A DNA stretch of 64,000 nucleotides from Vreelandella rituensis (lineage in GTDB: Bacteria; Pseudomonadota; Gammaproteobacteria; Pseudomonadales; Halomonadaceae): NCBI RefSeq assembly GCF_003336665.1, contig NZ_QPIJ01000001.1, positions 62,001-126,000 on the forward strand. Direction: 5' to 3'. Shown here piece by piece: positions 23,848-32,476 of the stretch. Both the position numbers and the translations under genes were made by a program. The notes under the pieces were generated by a model, which saw nothing but the letters and a program-made list of their open reading frames with translations, ran no database searches and had not been told where the DNA came from. Numbering within the stretch: position 1 is the first letter of the stretch; each line of letters opens with the position of its first letter.

Positions 23848-24600
23848 ATGTTCACGAAACTCGTTCATTTCTGGAATGTGCTGCAGACCTCTTGGCAAGA
23901 TGACCCGGCTGCACGCGGAGCAGCCAAAATGGCGGTAGGCGCGATTCTTACCTTCGAGGGGCTGTTCGGCTCGCTTCGAGACATTGCCGATGGCCCGAAC
24001 AAGAAGACCGGCGGGATCTTCAGCAACGTCATCGCCTTCGGCATTGGGGTGGCGTTGATCTTCGGCGGCGGCCTGGTGGAGGGGCAGCTGGGCATGAAGG
24101 ACCCCGTGGAAACCCAGGGCGTGGTGGTTAAGCACGAGCGGACCAAATCCAGCGATAAAATCATGTATCGCGAATACTTTGAGTTCATTGACCATTATGG
24201 TCAGACGCAAGTGGTTAGCTCCCGAAGCCGTAGCACCCACCCGCTGGCGATCGGCAAGGAAGTCGTGATCAAGTATGAGCGCAACAACCTTGAACAAGCC
24301 GTGCGCGCTGATGGCATCGAAGGGCTGGCGCTGCGTGCCTTCGGGCATTTTGATGTGATTTTGAAGGTGCTTGGCTGGGTTGCGATCGCCTTTGCAGTGG
24401 TGGCGTTCACGATCAATGTGGCGTTCATTGCCTTCGGTATCAAGCTGCTTATGGGCGGGCGCCGTGAGCGTGCACAAGCCGGGCAGGACACCTCCCTGGT
24501 TAACGATCTGTTCAGCCTTTTAAGCCAGTTGAAAAGCGGAGAGCTAAGTGTGAAGAACACCGCGGCGGGACGCTCTGGCAGATCTCATGGCGGGGATTAG
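23848..24600 (+). CDS. DUF3592-type inner-membrane protein
   Basis: 250 residues from ATG 23848 (AAAGGA five bases upstream; ATG 23842 overlaps that site). Two hydrophobic segments, about 45-75 (SNVIAFGIGVALIFGG) and 175-205 (VLGWVAIAFAVVAFTINVAF), flank a soluble domain of about 90 residues whose strands (GVVVKHERTKS, REYFEFIDHYGQTQVVSS, IGKEVVIKYERNN) follow the DUF3592 pattern. Function unknown; possibly envelope related. Confidence 0.8.
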   Translation: MFTKLVHFWNVLQTSWQDDPAARGAAKMAVGAILTFEGLFGSLRDIADGPNKKTGGIFSNVIAFGIGVALIFGGGLVEGQLGMKDPVETQGVVVKHERTKSSDKIMYREYFEFIDHYGQTQVVSSRSRSTHPLAIGKEVVIKYERNNLEQAVRADGIEGLALRAFGHFDVILKVLGWVAIAFAVVAFTINVAFIAFGIKLLMGGRRERAQAGQDTSLVNDLFSLLSQLKSGELSVKNTAAGRSGRSHGGD

Positions 24601-24653
24601 CGGGGAGGGGGTCGTTACGCTTGCATAGCAGCCTTGTCGTCTCTCCAAATACA

Positions 24654-24678
24654 AAAACAGCTCCTCAGGAGCTGTTTT
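24654..24678. terminator. Bidirectional intrinsic terminator
   Basis: Perfect 12-bp stem (AAAACAGCTCCT, one-base centre, AGGAGCTGTTTT) between convergent genes ending at 24600 and 24707; T-runs on both strands. Confidence 0.88.
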
Positions 24679-24706
24679 CGTCAGAACAGGGTGTGAGCAA
24701 AGAGAA

Positions 24707-25009
24707 TCAGCTCGCTGTGGTGTTCGCCGTGCTATTGGACTTCTGCAGCATTACCACGCCGCCGACAACACTGCCGGCACCCAGCAGCAAGGCAACAATG
24801 CCCGGCATGTAGGACGCCTTGGCCATGCCCATGGCATTGACAGCCTGCGAGCCAAAGCCGCCAAGCATTGCCGAGGCCGAGGCTGCCCCTGCGGCGATTT
24901 CGGAGTTTCCCTGGTAGACGTTAAAGGTGGCGATCAAGCCAAATAGCGCCAGCAGCGCACCGATACCCATCAATGCATAGCCTATGACTTTCAGGTTTTG
25001 TGCCGACAT
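24707..25009 (-). CDS. Small two-helix membrane protein
   Basis: 100 residues with two membrane segments (VIGYALMGIGALLALFGLIATF and MPGIVALLLGAGSVVGGVVML) joined by a Gly/Ala/Ser-rich loop. AAAGGA precedes the start. It looks like a pilin-like or small phage-type membrane protein, but no family is clear. Confidence 0.75.
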   Translation of the reverse strand: MSAQNLKVIGYALMGIGALLALFGLIATFNVYQGNSEIAAGAASASAMLGGFGSQAVNAMGMAKASYMPGIVALLLGAGSVVGGVVMLQKSNSTANTTAS

Positions 25010-25410
25010 GCTTTTAATCCTTTACTAACGGTGAAACGCATCCCACGTGATGCGCATTAACTTGCTTCCCGAGATGACGAAAAAGCAGGTGCTTTTATAG
25101 CACAAACTCTAATTAAGCACCGGCATTAAAATTAATTTTTTAGAAGAATCACATGCATTTATCACCCTATCTGAATTTTCAAATTAGGCCGGTCTGGATC
25201 TATGGGGGCATGGGGCATGGGGGAAATAGAAGATGAGCGAGGCCATCACGCCGGGGTGCGCCGTCTATCAGCAGGGAGACGGATAGCGGGATGGATAACC
25301 GGTGGGGGTGGCCGCGCACAGGCTTTTCCGCCATGAATGGCGCTTTTGGTTCATTTAGCGGCCCATGGGTTACTATATTTTCTTTCGATTAATCGTTGAT
25401 GAGTTTTCCC
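25010..25410. other. AT-rich to GC-rich intergenic region
   Basis: 400 bases between divergent genes. The first 150 bases are AT-rich and probably hold the promoter of the leftward membrane-protein gene. No ORF worth calling, no clear operator. Confidence 0.5.
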
Positions 25411-26259
25411 ATGAAAATAAACGCTGGACCACTGCTGGATGCCTTGCATCAGACGGACATGCCGGCGCAAGCCCGGCCGTTGTTGCTAAAAAAACTCAAG
25501 GAACACCCGAACCTGTACTTTTGCATGAGCTCATTTTCGGTTTCGCCGCCGGCTGACGAGAACGATTGCGCCCAGGTGGTGGCAAGCTTTAAATGCCGCG
25601 TGGATTTGTATCAATACACCACGTCCGTTAGCGGCCAGCTGACAGTGGGTTTTACCCTGACGGCCGACCTGAATGCCGGAGATCCGGCGGAGCCTCTGGC
25701 TTATCATTTTCCGTTGGATGTGGCGCCTCAATGCACGTTCAGCCAGCCAACCAGTGATCCGTTGTACATGCGGGACGACGATCAGTCAGACTATGGAACG
25801 GTTCCTCCGCTGCCCGATGTTTCCGACGATGAGTTGGCGGGCTTTATGGTGAATTTGGCCTTGTCGCGACTGCCGGAAACCACCGAGGACGCGGAGATCT
25901 ATTTGGAGCAGGGCGACATTGGGTTGTTCGGATTCTATGTTACATGCCGTGTGCCGAGGACCGATCAGCCTGACCTTTTGTTCGACGGCACGCATCTCCA
26001 GGAAGTGAGTGAGCAAACTAACGAGAAAACGATTGTTACCCTGGCGCTGTATCATACGCGTAAATCGGGGTATGTCGCGCACAGGCAAACGGAGACGGGG
26101 AACCGCAAGCGCCTCGCATCCGGTCACCTCAATTGCTTTTCGGTACACGAAGGGTTCGTGGCTGAATCTCCCGAGGCGATGATCGAGGCGCTGGGCTTTG
26201 GCGATGCCGAAAAGGCGCTGTATGAGGCGATGGCGTGGGAAACGGCGCAAAGGATTTAA
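25411..26259 (+). CDS. Unknown 282-aa protein
   Basis: 282 residues counted from ATG 25411; ATG 25399 and TTG 25396 in the same frame are possible. Soluble, acidic, no known motif; predicted mixed alpha/beta. No strong ribosome site, so the start is uncertain. Confidence 0.75.
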   Translation: MKINAGPLLDALHQTDMPAQARPLLLKKLKEHPNLYFCMSSFSVSPPADENDCAQVVASFKCRVDLYQYTTSVSGQLTVGFTLTADLNAGDPAEPLAYHFPLDVAPQCTFSQPTSDPLYMRDDDQSDYGTVPPLPDVSDDELAGFMVNLALSRLPETTEDAEIYLEQGDIGLFGFYVTCRVPRTDQPDLLFDGTHLQEVSEQTNEKTIVTLALYHTRKSGYVAHRQTETGNRKRLASGHLNCFSVHEGFVAESPEAMIEALGFGDAEKALYEAMAWETAQRI

Positions 26260-26412
26260 TCCGGCGCGGGCAGTGTGAGCGGGTCATCTCCATGCTGCGC
26301 TCCAGACAGTCCCGGGCAGTGTGGGCGCCGGGGTGAAGAGGACTATAGTCCGTGGTGGCGTAACGCAATGCGTGATATCAACCCCTGGAGCGCTCAACCC
26401 TCTGGAGACATC

Positions 26413-27081
26413 ATGCCCCGTTCCCCGTTTCGTACCGTTTGGCACCTATGGATAGACCCTGATTTCAGTCGCATCGAGAGCGGCGAGTTGCCAGCACCTT
26501 GGGTGGATCAAACCCGCCTGGATTTTGGCCAGCTTCGTGATCTGCTCAGTAGCGCTCTCGTTCATGAGGGCATCAATCTTCGCGTGCCAAATGACATCAT
26601 CGACATGGTGACGTGCCAGAGCCGGATTGATGAGGAAGGCGCGGATGCGCGCTGCCAGGATCTGGCCAAGCGTTTGCGCCTGGAGGCGCGAAAACAGACT
26701 GGGCCGGTCATTGATGTCGGCAAGGTCTGGGCAAATCGCCAAACCTTGCCGGACCGTCGAGAGGTGCCGCCGCCAATGGTGCTGCCGATGGTGATCGAAA
26801 CCGACGATTACGAAGAAATGATTCACCTCAGACTCGATACACTGATGCGGCTGGGGGTCGTGAAGGAACACCCAGTGGCCCGCCTCTTCAATGCCGCGGC
26901 AGAAGGGCGTTCTGAGATAGCAGCTGACGATCAGGGCGAGTCGCATGTGGGTGTGTTGCCCGAGTCACTGCGTCTGGCCTTCCAGGATATGTTCGGAATC
27001 GCGTTTCACCCCAAGGTGATGCTGGATACCGCCTCCACCGATCCCTTGCCCGCCTGGGCGAAGCGGTATGACATTCAGTAG
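26413..27081 (+). CDS. Unknown 222-aa protein
   Basis: 222 residues from ATG 26413, with CTGGAGA upstream; upstream codons in the same frame lack a ribosome site. Starts MPRSPFRTVWHLWIDPDFSRIE. No membrane segments or recognised motif. Followed by an intrinsic terminator. Confidence 0.75.
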   Translation: MPRSPFRTVWHLWIDPDFSRIESGELPAPWVDQTRLDFGQLRDLLSSALVHEGINLRVPNDIIDMVTCQSRIDEEGADARCQDLAKRLRLEARKQTGPVIDVGKVWANRQTLPDRREVPPPMVLPMVIETDDYEEMIHLRLDTLMRLGVVKEHPVARLFNAAAEGRSEIAADDQGESHVGVLPESLRLAFQDMFGIAFHPKVMLDTASTDPLPAWAKRYDIQ

Positions 27082-27126
27082 GTCACCGGTGCTGTAAAAG
27101 TCCGAGCGCAGAACAAAAGCCCAAAG

Positions 27127-27153
27127 ACGGCCCTCACTTTGAAGGGCGTTTTT
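27127..27153 (+). terminator. Intrinsic terminator
   Basis: GCCCT / AGGGC hairpin followed by GTTTTTG, 45 bases after the stop at 27081. Confidence 0.75.
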
Positions 27154-27181
27154 GTTTGCCAGGGGAACCTTGGGATGCATT

Positions 27182-27967
27182 CTATTTTGCGGTGACTTCC
27201 CAAGTGACGTTGGCCTGAGCTGTGACCGTGATCTCTCCTGGGCGATATTCCGGCGCTTGTCCGGCTGATGCCATATGGGACTCTCTCATGCTGGTGTAGG
27301 GCTGGTTTGGCGCGACGTTGGGCTTATTCCCGCGAGACACGCTGACCACGCGCCCGATATCAAGGTCGAGGCCTGCCGCCATGACCTCGGCCTCAAGGCG
27401 GGCGTGGTCGATGGCCATGGCCAGGGCCTCACGGTGGGCGGCCTCCATGTCCCGAATGCGGTAGTCCACGCCGCCCAGGTGATTGACGCCTTGCCCCGTG
27501 AGGATATCGAGCACCGCAGGGACCTGCTCCAAGTCGTGGAGAGTGATCTTGATGGGGCGTTCGACCCGGATGGCGATCATGCGTTGATGGGTACCGTTAG
27601 CCAGCCGATCGTGGGTCTGGGTGTGCCCGATGTGAAGGCTGCCGGCGTCAATGTGACGGGACGCGATATCCATTCCTTCCAGGGCGAGGATTACCTTACT
27701 CGCCCGCGCCAGGACTTTCTGACGGGCCTTGAACATGGCGTCTGGCTTGAGTTCGTCGGGATGCTTGGCGTCGGCTTTCGCAAAAGCGGTCTGTTCCCAT
27801 AGCCTTGCCGTGATGGTCGCTTCGCTTGGGGCGAGGACCACTTCACCGGTGCCGCTCGCCTGGAGGTGGCCTGGCTGACTATGGTCGGCGGCCATTGCCG
27901 GCACGGATAACGCGGCGACCAGGGCGAGGCAGAGGGTCCAGGGGGCGTGCGGGGTGTGTCGGCGCAT
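27182..27967 (-). CDS. Periplasmic SIMPL-domain protein (DUF541)
   Basis: 261 residues from ATG 27967 (TGGAG nine bases upstream). A signal peptide (MRRHTPHAPWTLCLALVAALSVPAMA) precedes a SIMPL domain: GTGEVVLAPSEATITARL, then VILALEGMDIASRHIDAGSL and MIAIRVERPIKITLHDLEQVPAVLDIL. SIMPL proteins are periplasmic or membrane-associated oligomers implicated in stress tolerance, with no settled biochemical role. Presumably host-derived cargo. Confidence 0.88.
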   Translation of the reverse strand: MRRHTPHAPWTLCLALVAALSVPAMAADHSQPGHLQASGTGEVVLAPSEATITARLWEQTAFAKADAKHPDELKPDAMFKARQKVLARASKVILALEGMDIASRHIDAGSLHIGHTQTHDRLANGTHQRMIAIRVERPIKITLHDLEQVPAVLDILTGQGVNHLGGVDYRIRDMEAAHREALAMAIDHARLEAEVMAAGLDLDIGRVVSVSRGNKPNVAPNQPYTSMRESHMASAGQAPEYRPGEITVTAQANVTWEVTAK

Positions 27968-28236
27968 GATGGGCTCCAATAAATGATAGCAGCATCACAA
28001 TACCAGTTATGACGGATTGGAGGGGTTAAAGCGTGGACACATCGAAGGCTCATGCTCGGCCTCTCACTACGTGGTGGCTGTTGGCGGGTAGGGCGTCTGG
28101 TTGCTGATTCTGTCACTCCGTTGATTCGCTTTCCTGCGGGGAGACGATCTTGTTGGCTACACTCAAGAGAAAATGATTAAGCCAATGGGGTGCGGGTGGC
28201 CGCGTGGGCTGACACACCACCAAGAGGCCTGTGGCC

Positions 28237-28716
28237 ATGAGTGATTCGAAGAGACGGTTGAGCGATGACCTGCGAAGCAGGCGGGCCTGGTTGCTTCTGG
28301 CCCTGGGCGCCAGCATGGCGCTTTCTGCTGTCGTTTTGATCTATGCCCTGATGGCGACGGGCGTTGTGAATGCCGGCGGTGTCGCTTCGCGGGATGGCGA
28401 GCATGTCTTTGCCCATGAGGTGGTGACCTCCAATCCGGGCCAGGCGCTACAGGCCTTGGGTGGGATGCTGACCCAGGGCGGGGATCTCTTCGACGGGAGC
28501 GAGGCCTTTAAACTGGAGATCTACGCAACGGAACGCATCCCGGACGGGGGCGGTGGCTTTAACCTCTTCCCTCACGCCTACTCACATACGGTGATCACGG
28601 CGCGAGCAGGTGACGTGATCTCTGACGTGGGGCGCCAGCTAATGGGGCGTGACGTCGATATCCAGGGGAATCATGAATTCTGGGTGCTGGTGTTCATTAC
28701 GCCAGTGGCGCCTTGA
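28237..28716 (+). CDS. Single-pass membrane protein
   Basis: 159 residues from ATG 28237 (GAGG nine bases upstream; the GTG at 28231 is too close to it). One membrane helix at residues 18-42 (AWLLLALGASMALSAVVLIYALMATG) with a basic N-terminus inside and a 115-residue exported domain. No known family. Confidence 0.75.
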   Translation: MSDSKRRLSDDLRSRRAWLLLALGASMALSAVVLIYALMATGVVNAGGVASRDGEHVFAHEVVTSNPGQALQALGGMLTQGGDLFDGSEAFKLEIYATERIPDGGGGFNLFPHAYSHTVITARAGDVISDVGRQLMGRDVDIQGNHEFWVLVFITPVAP

Positions 28717-28730
28717 GCGCTACCCGGTGC

Positions 28731-28922
28731 TCAATAATCTTCCGGGTGCGGCTGGGGCGGTCCCTGATAATGCGGATTGGGTTCCCAGATATCCCAAGAG
28801 GTCGAAATCCAAGCTCGGTCACGCCGTTGCTCGCCAATATAGGCCGCTTGATCACGCATAAGCTCTGTCTCACTGGAAGGAACGCCGTCCTGCGGCAGGT
28901 CGTATGATTCTGAATAATCCAT
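28731..28922 (-). CDS. Unknown acidic 63-aa protein
   Basis: 63 residues with a strong GAGGAAGAGG ribosome site. Acidic, aromatic (WISTSWDIWEPNPHY), Pro-rich at the end. No motif known. A competing frame in the same DNA lacks a ribosome site and has implausible composition. Confidence 0.65.
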   Translation of the reverse strand: MDYSESYDLPQDGVPSSETELMRDQAAYIGEQRRDRAWISTSWDIWEPNPHYQGPPQPHPEDY

Positions 28923-28957
28923 GACAATTGCCTCTTCCTCGAACTACGCGAAATAAC

Positions 28958-28981
28958 AGCGCCAGTTTTTTGCTGGCGCCA
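28958..28981 (-). terminator. Hairpin after the 96-aa gene
   Basis: GCGCCAG / CTGGCGC stem about 10 bases below the stop at 28991, with a weak T-rich stretch after it on the minus strand. Confidence 0.5.
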
Positions 28982-28990
28982 ATCAAAAAA

Positions 28991-29281
28991 TCAAAGGTAA
29001 TCCTTCTCCGCTGCGATATACGCATGAAGTTCGACAAGCCGTTGTGCGGGCGTGGCCTCCCGCCAGTCTTCGTCGGGACCGCTGAACATCACGCTCGCCA
29101 CGCCGCCGTCGTCAACACCCATTAGCTGCTGAACTTGAAAAAGCGCCTCGTTAAACGCATCAGAAGTTTTGTCATCAATATGGCTCGCCTTCTCGATCGC
29201 TGCCTCGACAGCGGGGGAGTAGGTTTCTCCCATGAGAGTGGTCTGGCTGTTGTTTTGAGTCTCACTGTTAGTGTCGCGCAT
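28991..29281 (-). CDS. Unknown acidic 96-aa protein
   Basis: 96 residues, AGGAAAGGGG ribosome site. Acidic and helical; the middle part (FNEALFQVQQLMGVDDGGVASVMFSGPDEDW) has no match I know. One of a run of small leftward genes. Confidence 0.75.
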   Translation of the reverse strand: MRDTNSETQNNSQTTLMGETYSPAVEAAIEKASHIDDKTSDAFNEALFQVQQLMGVDDGGVASVMFSGPDEDWREATPAQRLVELHAYIAAEKDYL

Positions 29282-29321
29282 AGGATTACCCCTTTCCTCT
29301 AGTCTTGTACCGAGTGGATCA

Positions 29322-29402
29322 TCAAGCCCCTTTTGTCAGGGGCTTCCTTTTGGCTGTTAATGAGTTCAATTCTTTTCCTTGAAGGCCCCGGCGAAGCGGG
29401 GC
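29322..29402 (-). terminator. Two hairpins downstream of the 86-aa gene
   Basis: AAGCCCC / GGGGCTT around 29323-29349 and GCCCCG / CGGGGC around 29382-29402 follow the stop at 29411 in the leftward direction. Neither has a clear T-run on the minus strand, so their role as terminators is likely but not certain. Confidence 0.5.
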
Positions 29403-29410
29403 GAGCCAGG

Positions 29411-29671
29411 TCAGATGCTTTGTCGGGTTTCAAGCTTCAGTTTATCCGGGGATACCGCGAACCAGTAGCAATCCCAGTCCAGATAGATGAACGCTTCGGG
29501 CCGAAAGTCAGGATCAATCTCGCTGACGAACCCAAGGATTTTCACGCCTGGTATTTCGTTACCGTACCCGTTCGTTACGGTCACAGTATCTCCAGGCAGA
29601 AAATCGCATTCAACAGGCGCTACTTCTACGATATTTTCTTCAGCAAACCGGCGCATTTGCTCATTTGTCAT
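29411..29671 (-). CDS. Unknown 86-aa protein
   Basis: 86 residues, start preceded by GAGGAAGCC. After a short helix it becomes strand-rich (DFLPGDTVTVTNGYG, VKILGFVSEIDPDF, AFIYLDWDCYWFAV), suggesting a small SH3-like barrel. No function known. Its leader and promoter are duplicated in front of the next gene (30460). Confidence 0.78.
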   Translation of the reverse strand: MTNEQMRRFAEENIVEVAPVECDFLPGDTVTVTNGYGNEIPGVKILGFVSEIDPDFRPEAFIYLDWDCYWFAVSPDKLKLETRQSI

Positions 29672-29757
29672 GGAGGCTTCCTCGGTAATTGGGATTGCAG
29701 ATCAGTAATCTTTCGGTCGCATGTAAAATGGGCGTCTTGATTCGTCTTGATGGGTTT

Positions 29758-29786
29758 AATGTACGCTCCTAGCAACGTACAATCAA
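29758..29786 (-). promoter_or_regulatory. Class 2 promoter with CTAG-centred dyad (copy G)
   Basis: On the minus strand TTGATT and TACATT are 17 bases apart, and the spacer carries GTACG, CTAG, CGTAC symmetrically. It drives the 86-aa gene. Confidence 0.7.
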
Positions 29787-29920
29787 GTTTTTATCACTCT
29801 ATTTTTCAACAATTATGCGGCCGGATTCCCCGTATCAACTGGCATCAGCCAGTGATGCGCGGTTTTGGATTGCTTCTGCTTTGCCTCCCCTTAAACCGTG
29901 AATGCTCCCGTGGCACGTAC

Positions 29921-29944
29921 AAAAACGCCCAACCAGGTTGGGCG
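29921..29944 (-). terminator. Intrinsic terminator
   Basis: CGCCCAACC / GGTTGGGCG hairpin followed by TTTTTG on the minus strand, after the 161-aa gene stop at 29975. Confidence 0.85.
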
Positions 29945-29974
29945 ATTGGTGATGCGTGTTACGTGCGTTGATGG

Positions 29975-30460
29975 CTAGTCTATTGCCACCAGACTTTCGC
30001 TATCGAAATGCTTGCGGGTAATCCATGTCAGTCGGTTCGTCGCATCGACGTTCTTTTCTAGGTAGAGGCCGTCCTTGCAAGCGTACATGGTCGTGATGTT
30101 TTCGCGTAGGTGCTCGCTCATTAGAAACCAGTGGTCGCCATGCTCATCGTTTTGTCCCATCGCATCCGGGGTGAGTATCTCCAGCATCTCCATGTATTTT
30201 TCTTCGGTGACAGGAACAGGCGAGTGGCATAGGTAGTGGCGCCAGATGAACCGCCTGTACTCGACAAGATAAGCCGCTTCGTCCACGACCATGAGGCCAG
30301 TGGGGTGGCGGTTTTGGACAGCAGGGTGAGCCGCATATTGATTCAGCGTCAGCCCATCAAGCCCAAGGCTGCGCTGCATTTCTTTGATCACGCCTCCGTT
30401 TAAATACGCGACAATTTTGCCGGTGTACTCCTGGTCAATAACAATGCCAGCTTCGATCAT
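29975..30460 (-). CDS. Unknown 161-aa protein
   Basis: 161 residues, GAGGAAG ribosome site. Soluble; a central helical part (AAYLVEYRRFIWRHYLCHSPVPVTEEKYMEMLEIL) and a strand-rich C-terminus (GLYLEKNVDATNRLTWITRKHF). No known motif. Own promoter (copy H) and terminator. Confidence 0.78.
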   Translation of the reverse strand: MIEAGIVIDQEYTGKIVAYLNGGVIKEMQRSLGLDGLTLNQYAAHPAVQNRHPTGLMVVDEAAYLVEYRRFIWRHYLCHSPVPVTEEKYMEMLEILTPDAMGQNDEHGDHWFLMSEHLRENITTMYACKDGLYLEKNVDATNRLTWITRKHFDSESLVAID

Positions 30461-30535
30461 GGGAACTTCCTCGGTGATTGGGATTGCAGGTCAGTAATCT
30501 ATCGGGCGCATGTAAAGTGGCGTCTTGATGGGTTT

Positions 30536-30564
30536 AGTGCGCGCCCCTAGATGCGTACAATCAA
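30536..30564 (-). promoter_or_regulatory. Class 2 promoter with CTAG-centred dyad (copy H)
   Basis: On the minus strand TTGATT and CGCACT are 17 bases apart; the spacer has GTACG, CTAG and GGGGCG. It lies directly downstream of the second KorA-like gene and drives the 161-aa gene. Confidence 0.62.
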
Positions 30565-30571
30565 ACTTTCT

Positions 30572-30802
30572 TCACACTGTTTTCTCCACCCCGTATGCGA
30601 CTCGAATCAAACGGTCTGCCTCCTGATAGCGGGTGACGGCATCGCTCACTGTGGAGCGCGTGGCACCCGTTTCCCGCCTAGCCTCCGCCTGGGTTATGCC
30701 ATCGACCAAAACGCGCCTTGCGGCGCGGTTGGCGGCACTCTCGGGGTTGCCGCGCATAAGTTTCACCAGGGCGTCGTACTCGGCGCCGGTCATTACTGCC
30801 AT
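30572..30802 (-). CDS. TrfB/KorA-like transcriptional regulator 2
   Basis: 76 residues from ATG 30802 (GGAG upstream; a TTG just before is less likely). TrfB-family HTH: AARRVLVDGITQAEARRETGATRSTVSDAVTRYQEA. It is a clear relative of the product at 22601 with different recognition-helix residues (TRSTVSDAV against SRNAVYNAV), so the two probably bind different operators. Proximity to class 2 promoters makes it the leading candidate for their repressor. Confidence 0.85.
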   Translation of the reverse strand: MAVMTGAEYDALVKLMRGNPESAANRAARRVLVDGITQAEARRETGATRSTVSDAVTRYQEADRLIRVAYGVEKTV

Positions 30803-30889
30803 CAAAAAATCTCCGTCAATATCACCCAGGCGGGCTGGATCGCCCGCACAGGGCGTGGGAACGCTCCTAACGGCTCTTTTCTCTTATTG

Positions 30890-31330
30890 CTATTGCAGAG
30901 CCATTGATGCCTGCTGGCGCAAATGTGCGGGCACAGTGATAGTGTCACCCATCAAGGATTTCACCAGTACGCGCATCCCGGCCACCAGATAGCCATCGTG
31001 CTTACTGTCATCTACCGCTCTGGCCGTGTTATGTGTGATGAACTCTTCGGCCAGCCACTGCGCATCCGTGATGGGGCGGACGGAAATGGCGTACTCGCTG
31101 AGCAGTGGGCCACCTTGTCGCCAATCCGAAGACGGCCGCCAGATAGATTGCCCGCACGCGGCTTGCCCTGCCGGATGTACCGGGCCTACCCAAGTGCCGC
31201 TCTCCACGCCCACAGTCTTGAGGCGATAAAACGTCTGATCGCCGGCATGCTCTGCTGTCAGCGTGCCAATGGCAACGGCAACCGCCCAATCCAGCAGCGG
31301 CCCCATCAAGTCTTCCGTATTGATCTGCAT
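30890..31330 (-). CDS. DUF2591-like phage-type protein
   Basis: 146 residues with CAGGAAC before the ATG. The layout (MGPLLDWAVAVAIG, a Trp/Pro stretch IWRPSSDWRQGGPLL, then ISVRPITDAQWLAEE) resembles DUF2591-type phage proteins that are thought to have no enzymatic role. First of a group of four small leftward genes. Confidence 0.72.
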   Translation of the reverse strand: MQINTEDLMGPLLDWAVAVAIGTLTAEHAGDQTFYRLKTVGVESGTWVGPVHPAGQAACGQSIWRPSSDWRQGGPLLSEYAISVRPITDAQWLAEEFITHNTARAVDDSKHDGYLVAGMRVLVKSLMGDTITVPAHLRQQASMALQ

Positions 31331-31348
31331 ATCGTGTTCCTGTGATGG

Positions 31349-31576
31349 TCACGCCGAGGCGGTGCGCCGGTATCCGTGCCTGCGCATCAGCGCCAGCGTG
31401 GCGGTGCGCTGGGGCTCCACAAGGTATTCGAGCAGGTGTTCGGCCTCTGCATCGGATACCTCCGCATACGCTTGCTCTACAGTAACTTCGTAGTGCTTCG
31501 CGATGGATTGCAGGATCATCTCTTTTGTCTTGGCGTCGACAGTCGAAAGAAATTCTTGGTTAAGGTTGGGAATCAC
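31349..31576 (-). CDS. Unknown 75-aa protein
   Basis: 75 residues from a GTG start with AGGAG upstream, 18 bases ahead of the DUF2591-like gene. Helical and acidic (MILQSIAKHYEVTVEQAYAEVSDAEAEHLLEYL). No known motif. Confidence 0.78.
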   Translation of the reverse strand: MIPNLNQEFLSTVDAKTKEMILQSIAKHYEVTVEQAYAEVSDAEAEHLLEYLVEPQRTATLALMRRHGYRRTASA

Positions 31577-31624
31577 GGCAGTTCTCCTATCTATTTTTCG
31601 TTGACTGCAGACCCTATTAGGTGG

Positions 31625-31930
31625 TTACCGTTTAGCCGCGATCCAGTCGGCATAAGGAATGCGGTGCTGATTAATCTTGTCGCCGCGCTCCGTGTCTGAA
31701 TACTGCGAGTATTCATCACCGAGATACGAGAGATCGGAAACATCGCATTTCATTAGCTCATTTGGCTCACACGCATCTTCAGCGGCTTCAGCGGCTTCAA
31801 CAAGCGATGCGTAGCCCGCACCACTACAGCCGGAATCTCCATTAAAGACGTCATCTGTAAACCAAGCGCAGTGGCCTGATGTTGAGAGGGTATTGAGAAC
31901 AATCACTGGACGGGTTTGATTGATATCCAT
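31625..31930 (-). CDS. Unknown 101-aa protein
   Basis: 101 residues from ATG 31930 (AGAGG upstream); the frame is open further but with no ribosome site. Contains GHCAWFTDDVFNGDSGCSGAGYASLVEAAEAAEDA and an acidic Tyr-rich end. No known motif. Confidence 0.72.
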   Translation of the reverse strand: MDINQTRPVIVLNTLSTSGHCAWFTDDVFNGDSGCSGAGYASLVEAAEAAEDACEPNELMKCDVSDLSYLGDEYSQYSDTERGDKINQHRIPYADWIAAKR

Positions 31931-32074
31931 GCCTGTACCTCTTTGGTCAGTTTTGTCGCAACGCGAACTCGATGAATCTTTGCCTATGGGTCGCGTTCGG
32001 CAGCCGACTCGGCCTGAGATCGGCTGGCGAAAGCCCCCTGGCGCACCAGGGAAGGCTCTTGCTTGCACCTGATA

Positions 32075-32443
32075 CTAGAAGGTGAGTTGGGGGGAGTCTG
32101 AGAGGCGCGAATAGAAGGTGCGACGTACAAGCATTGCTTCTGCGTCTTCGGGCGTCAGCGAGCAGTCTTGAAGCTGACCGGTCGCGTGGTCGATACCGGT
32201 AATCACGATATTGCCGGGCAGCCATTCATCGAAGAACGTGGTTCTTACCAGGCTGGTACCTTCACCCAGCGTGAGCATCCCTTCATCATCGGCGTAAGCG
32301 TCGTGGTCATGGTCGGGACTCCCTGCAGGCCCCATGTCTCGACAACCGATAGCCGCTTGCATGGCACGGCCAAACTGCATCTCGCTGTCCTCGGGAAGGT
32401 CGATGTAACGCGCTCCGCTGGTGTTGAGAATGATGGCTTTCAT
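32075..32443 (-). CDS. DUF3846-like protein
   Basis: 122 residues, GAGGAAC ribosome site. MKAIILNTSGARYIDLPEDSEMQ and the later VRTTFFDEWLPGNIVITGIDHATGQLQDCSLTPEDAEAML follow the DUF3846 layout (small plasmid and phage proteins, function unknown). Driven by class 2 promoter copy I. Confidence 0.7.
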   Translation of the reverse strand: MKAIILNTSGARYIDLPEDSEMQFGRAMQAAIGCRDMGPAGSPDHDHDAYADDEGMLTLGEGTSLVRTTFFDEWLPGNIVITGIDHATGQLQDCSLTPEDAEAMLVRRTFYSRLSDSPQLTF

Positions 32444-32476
32444 TGTTAGTTCCTCGGAAGGTGATTTGATAGGCTT

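Noticed and set aside
23809-24477. 222-codon frame opposite the DUF3592-type gene
   Set aside because: No ribosome site; the plus-strand product has a consistent membrane topology and family pattern.
28697-28927. TTG-started 76-codon frame overlapping the 63-aa gene
   Set aside because: Basic, low-complexity product with no ribosome site; the 63-aa frame has a strong one.
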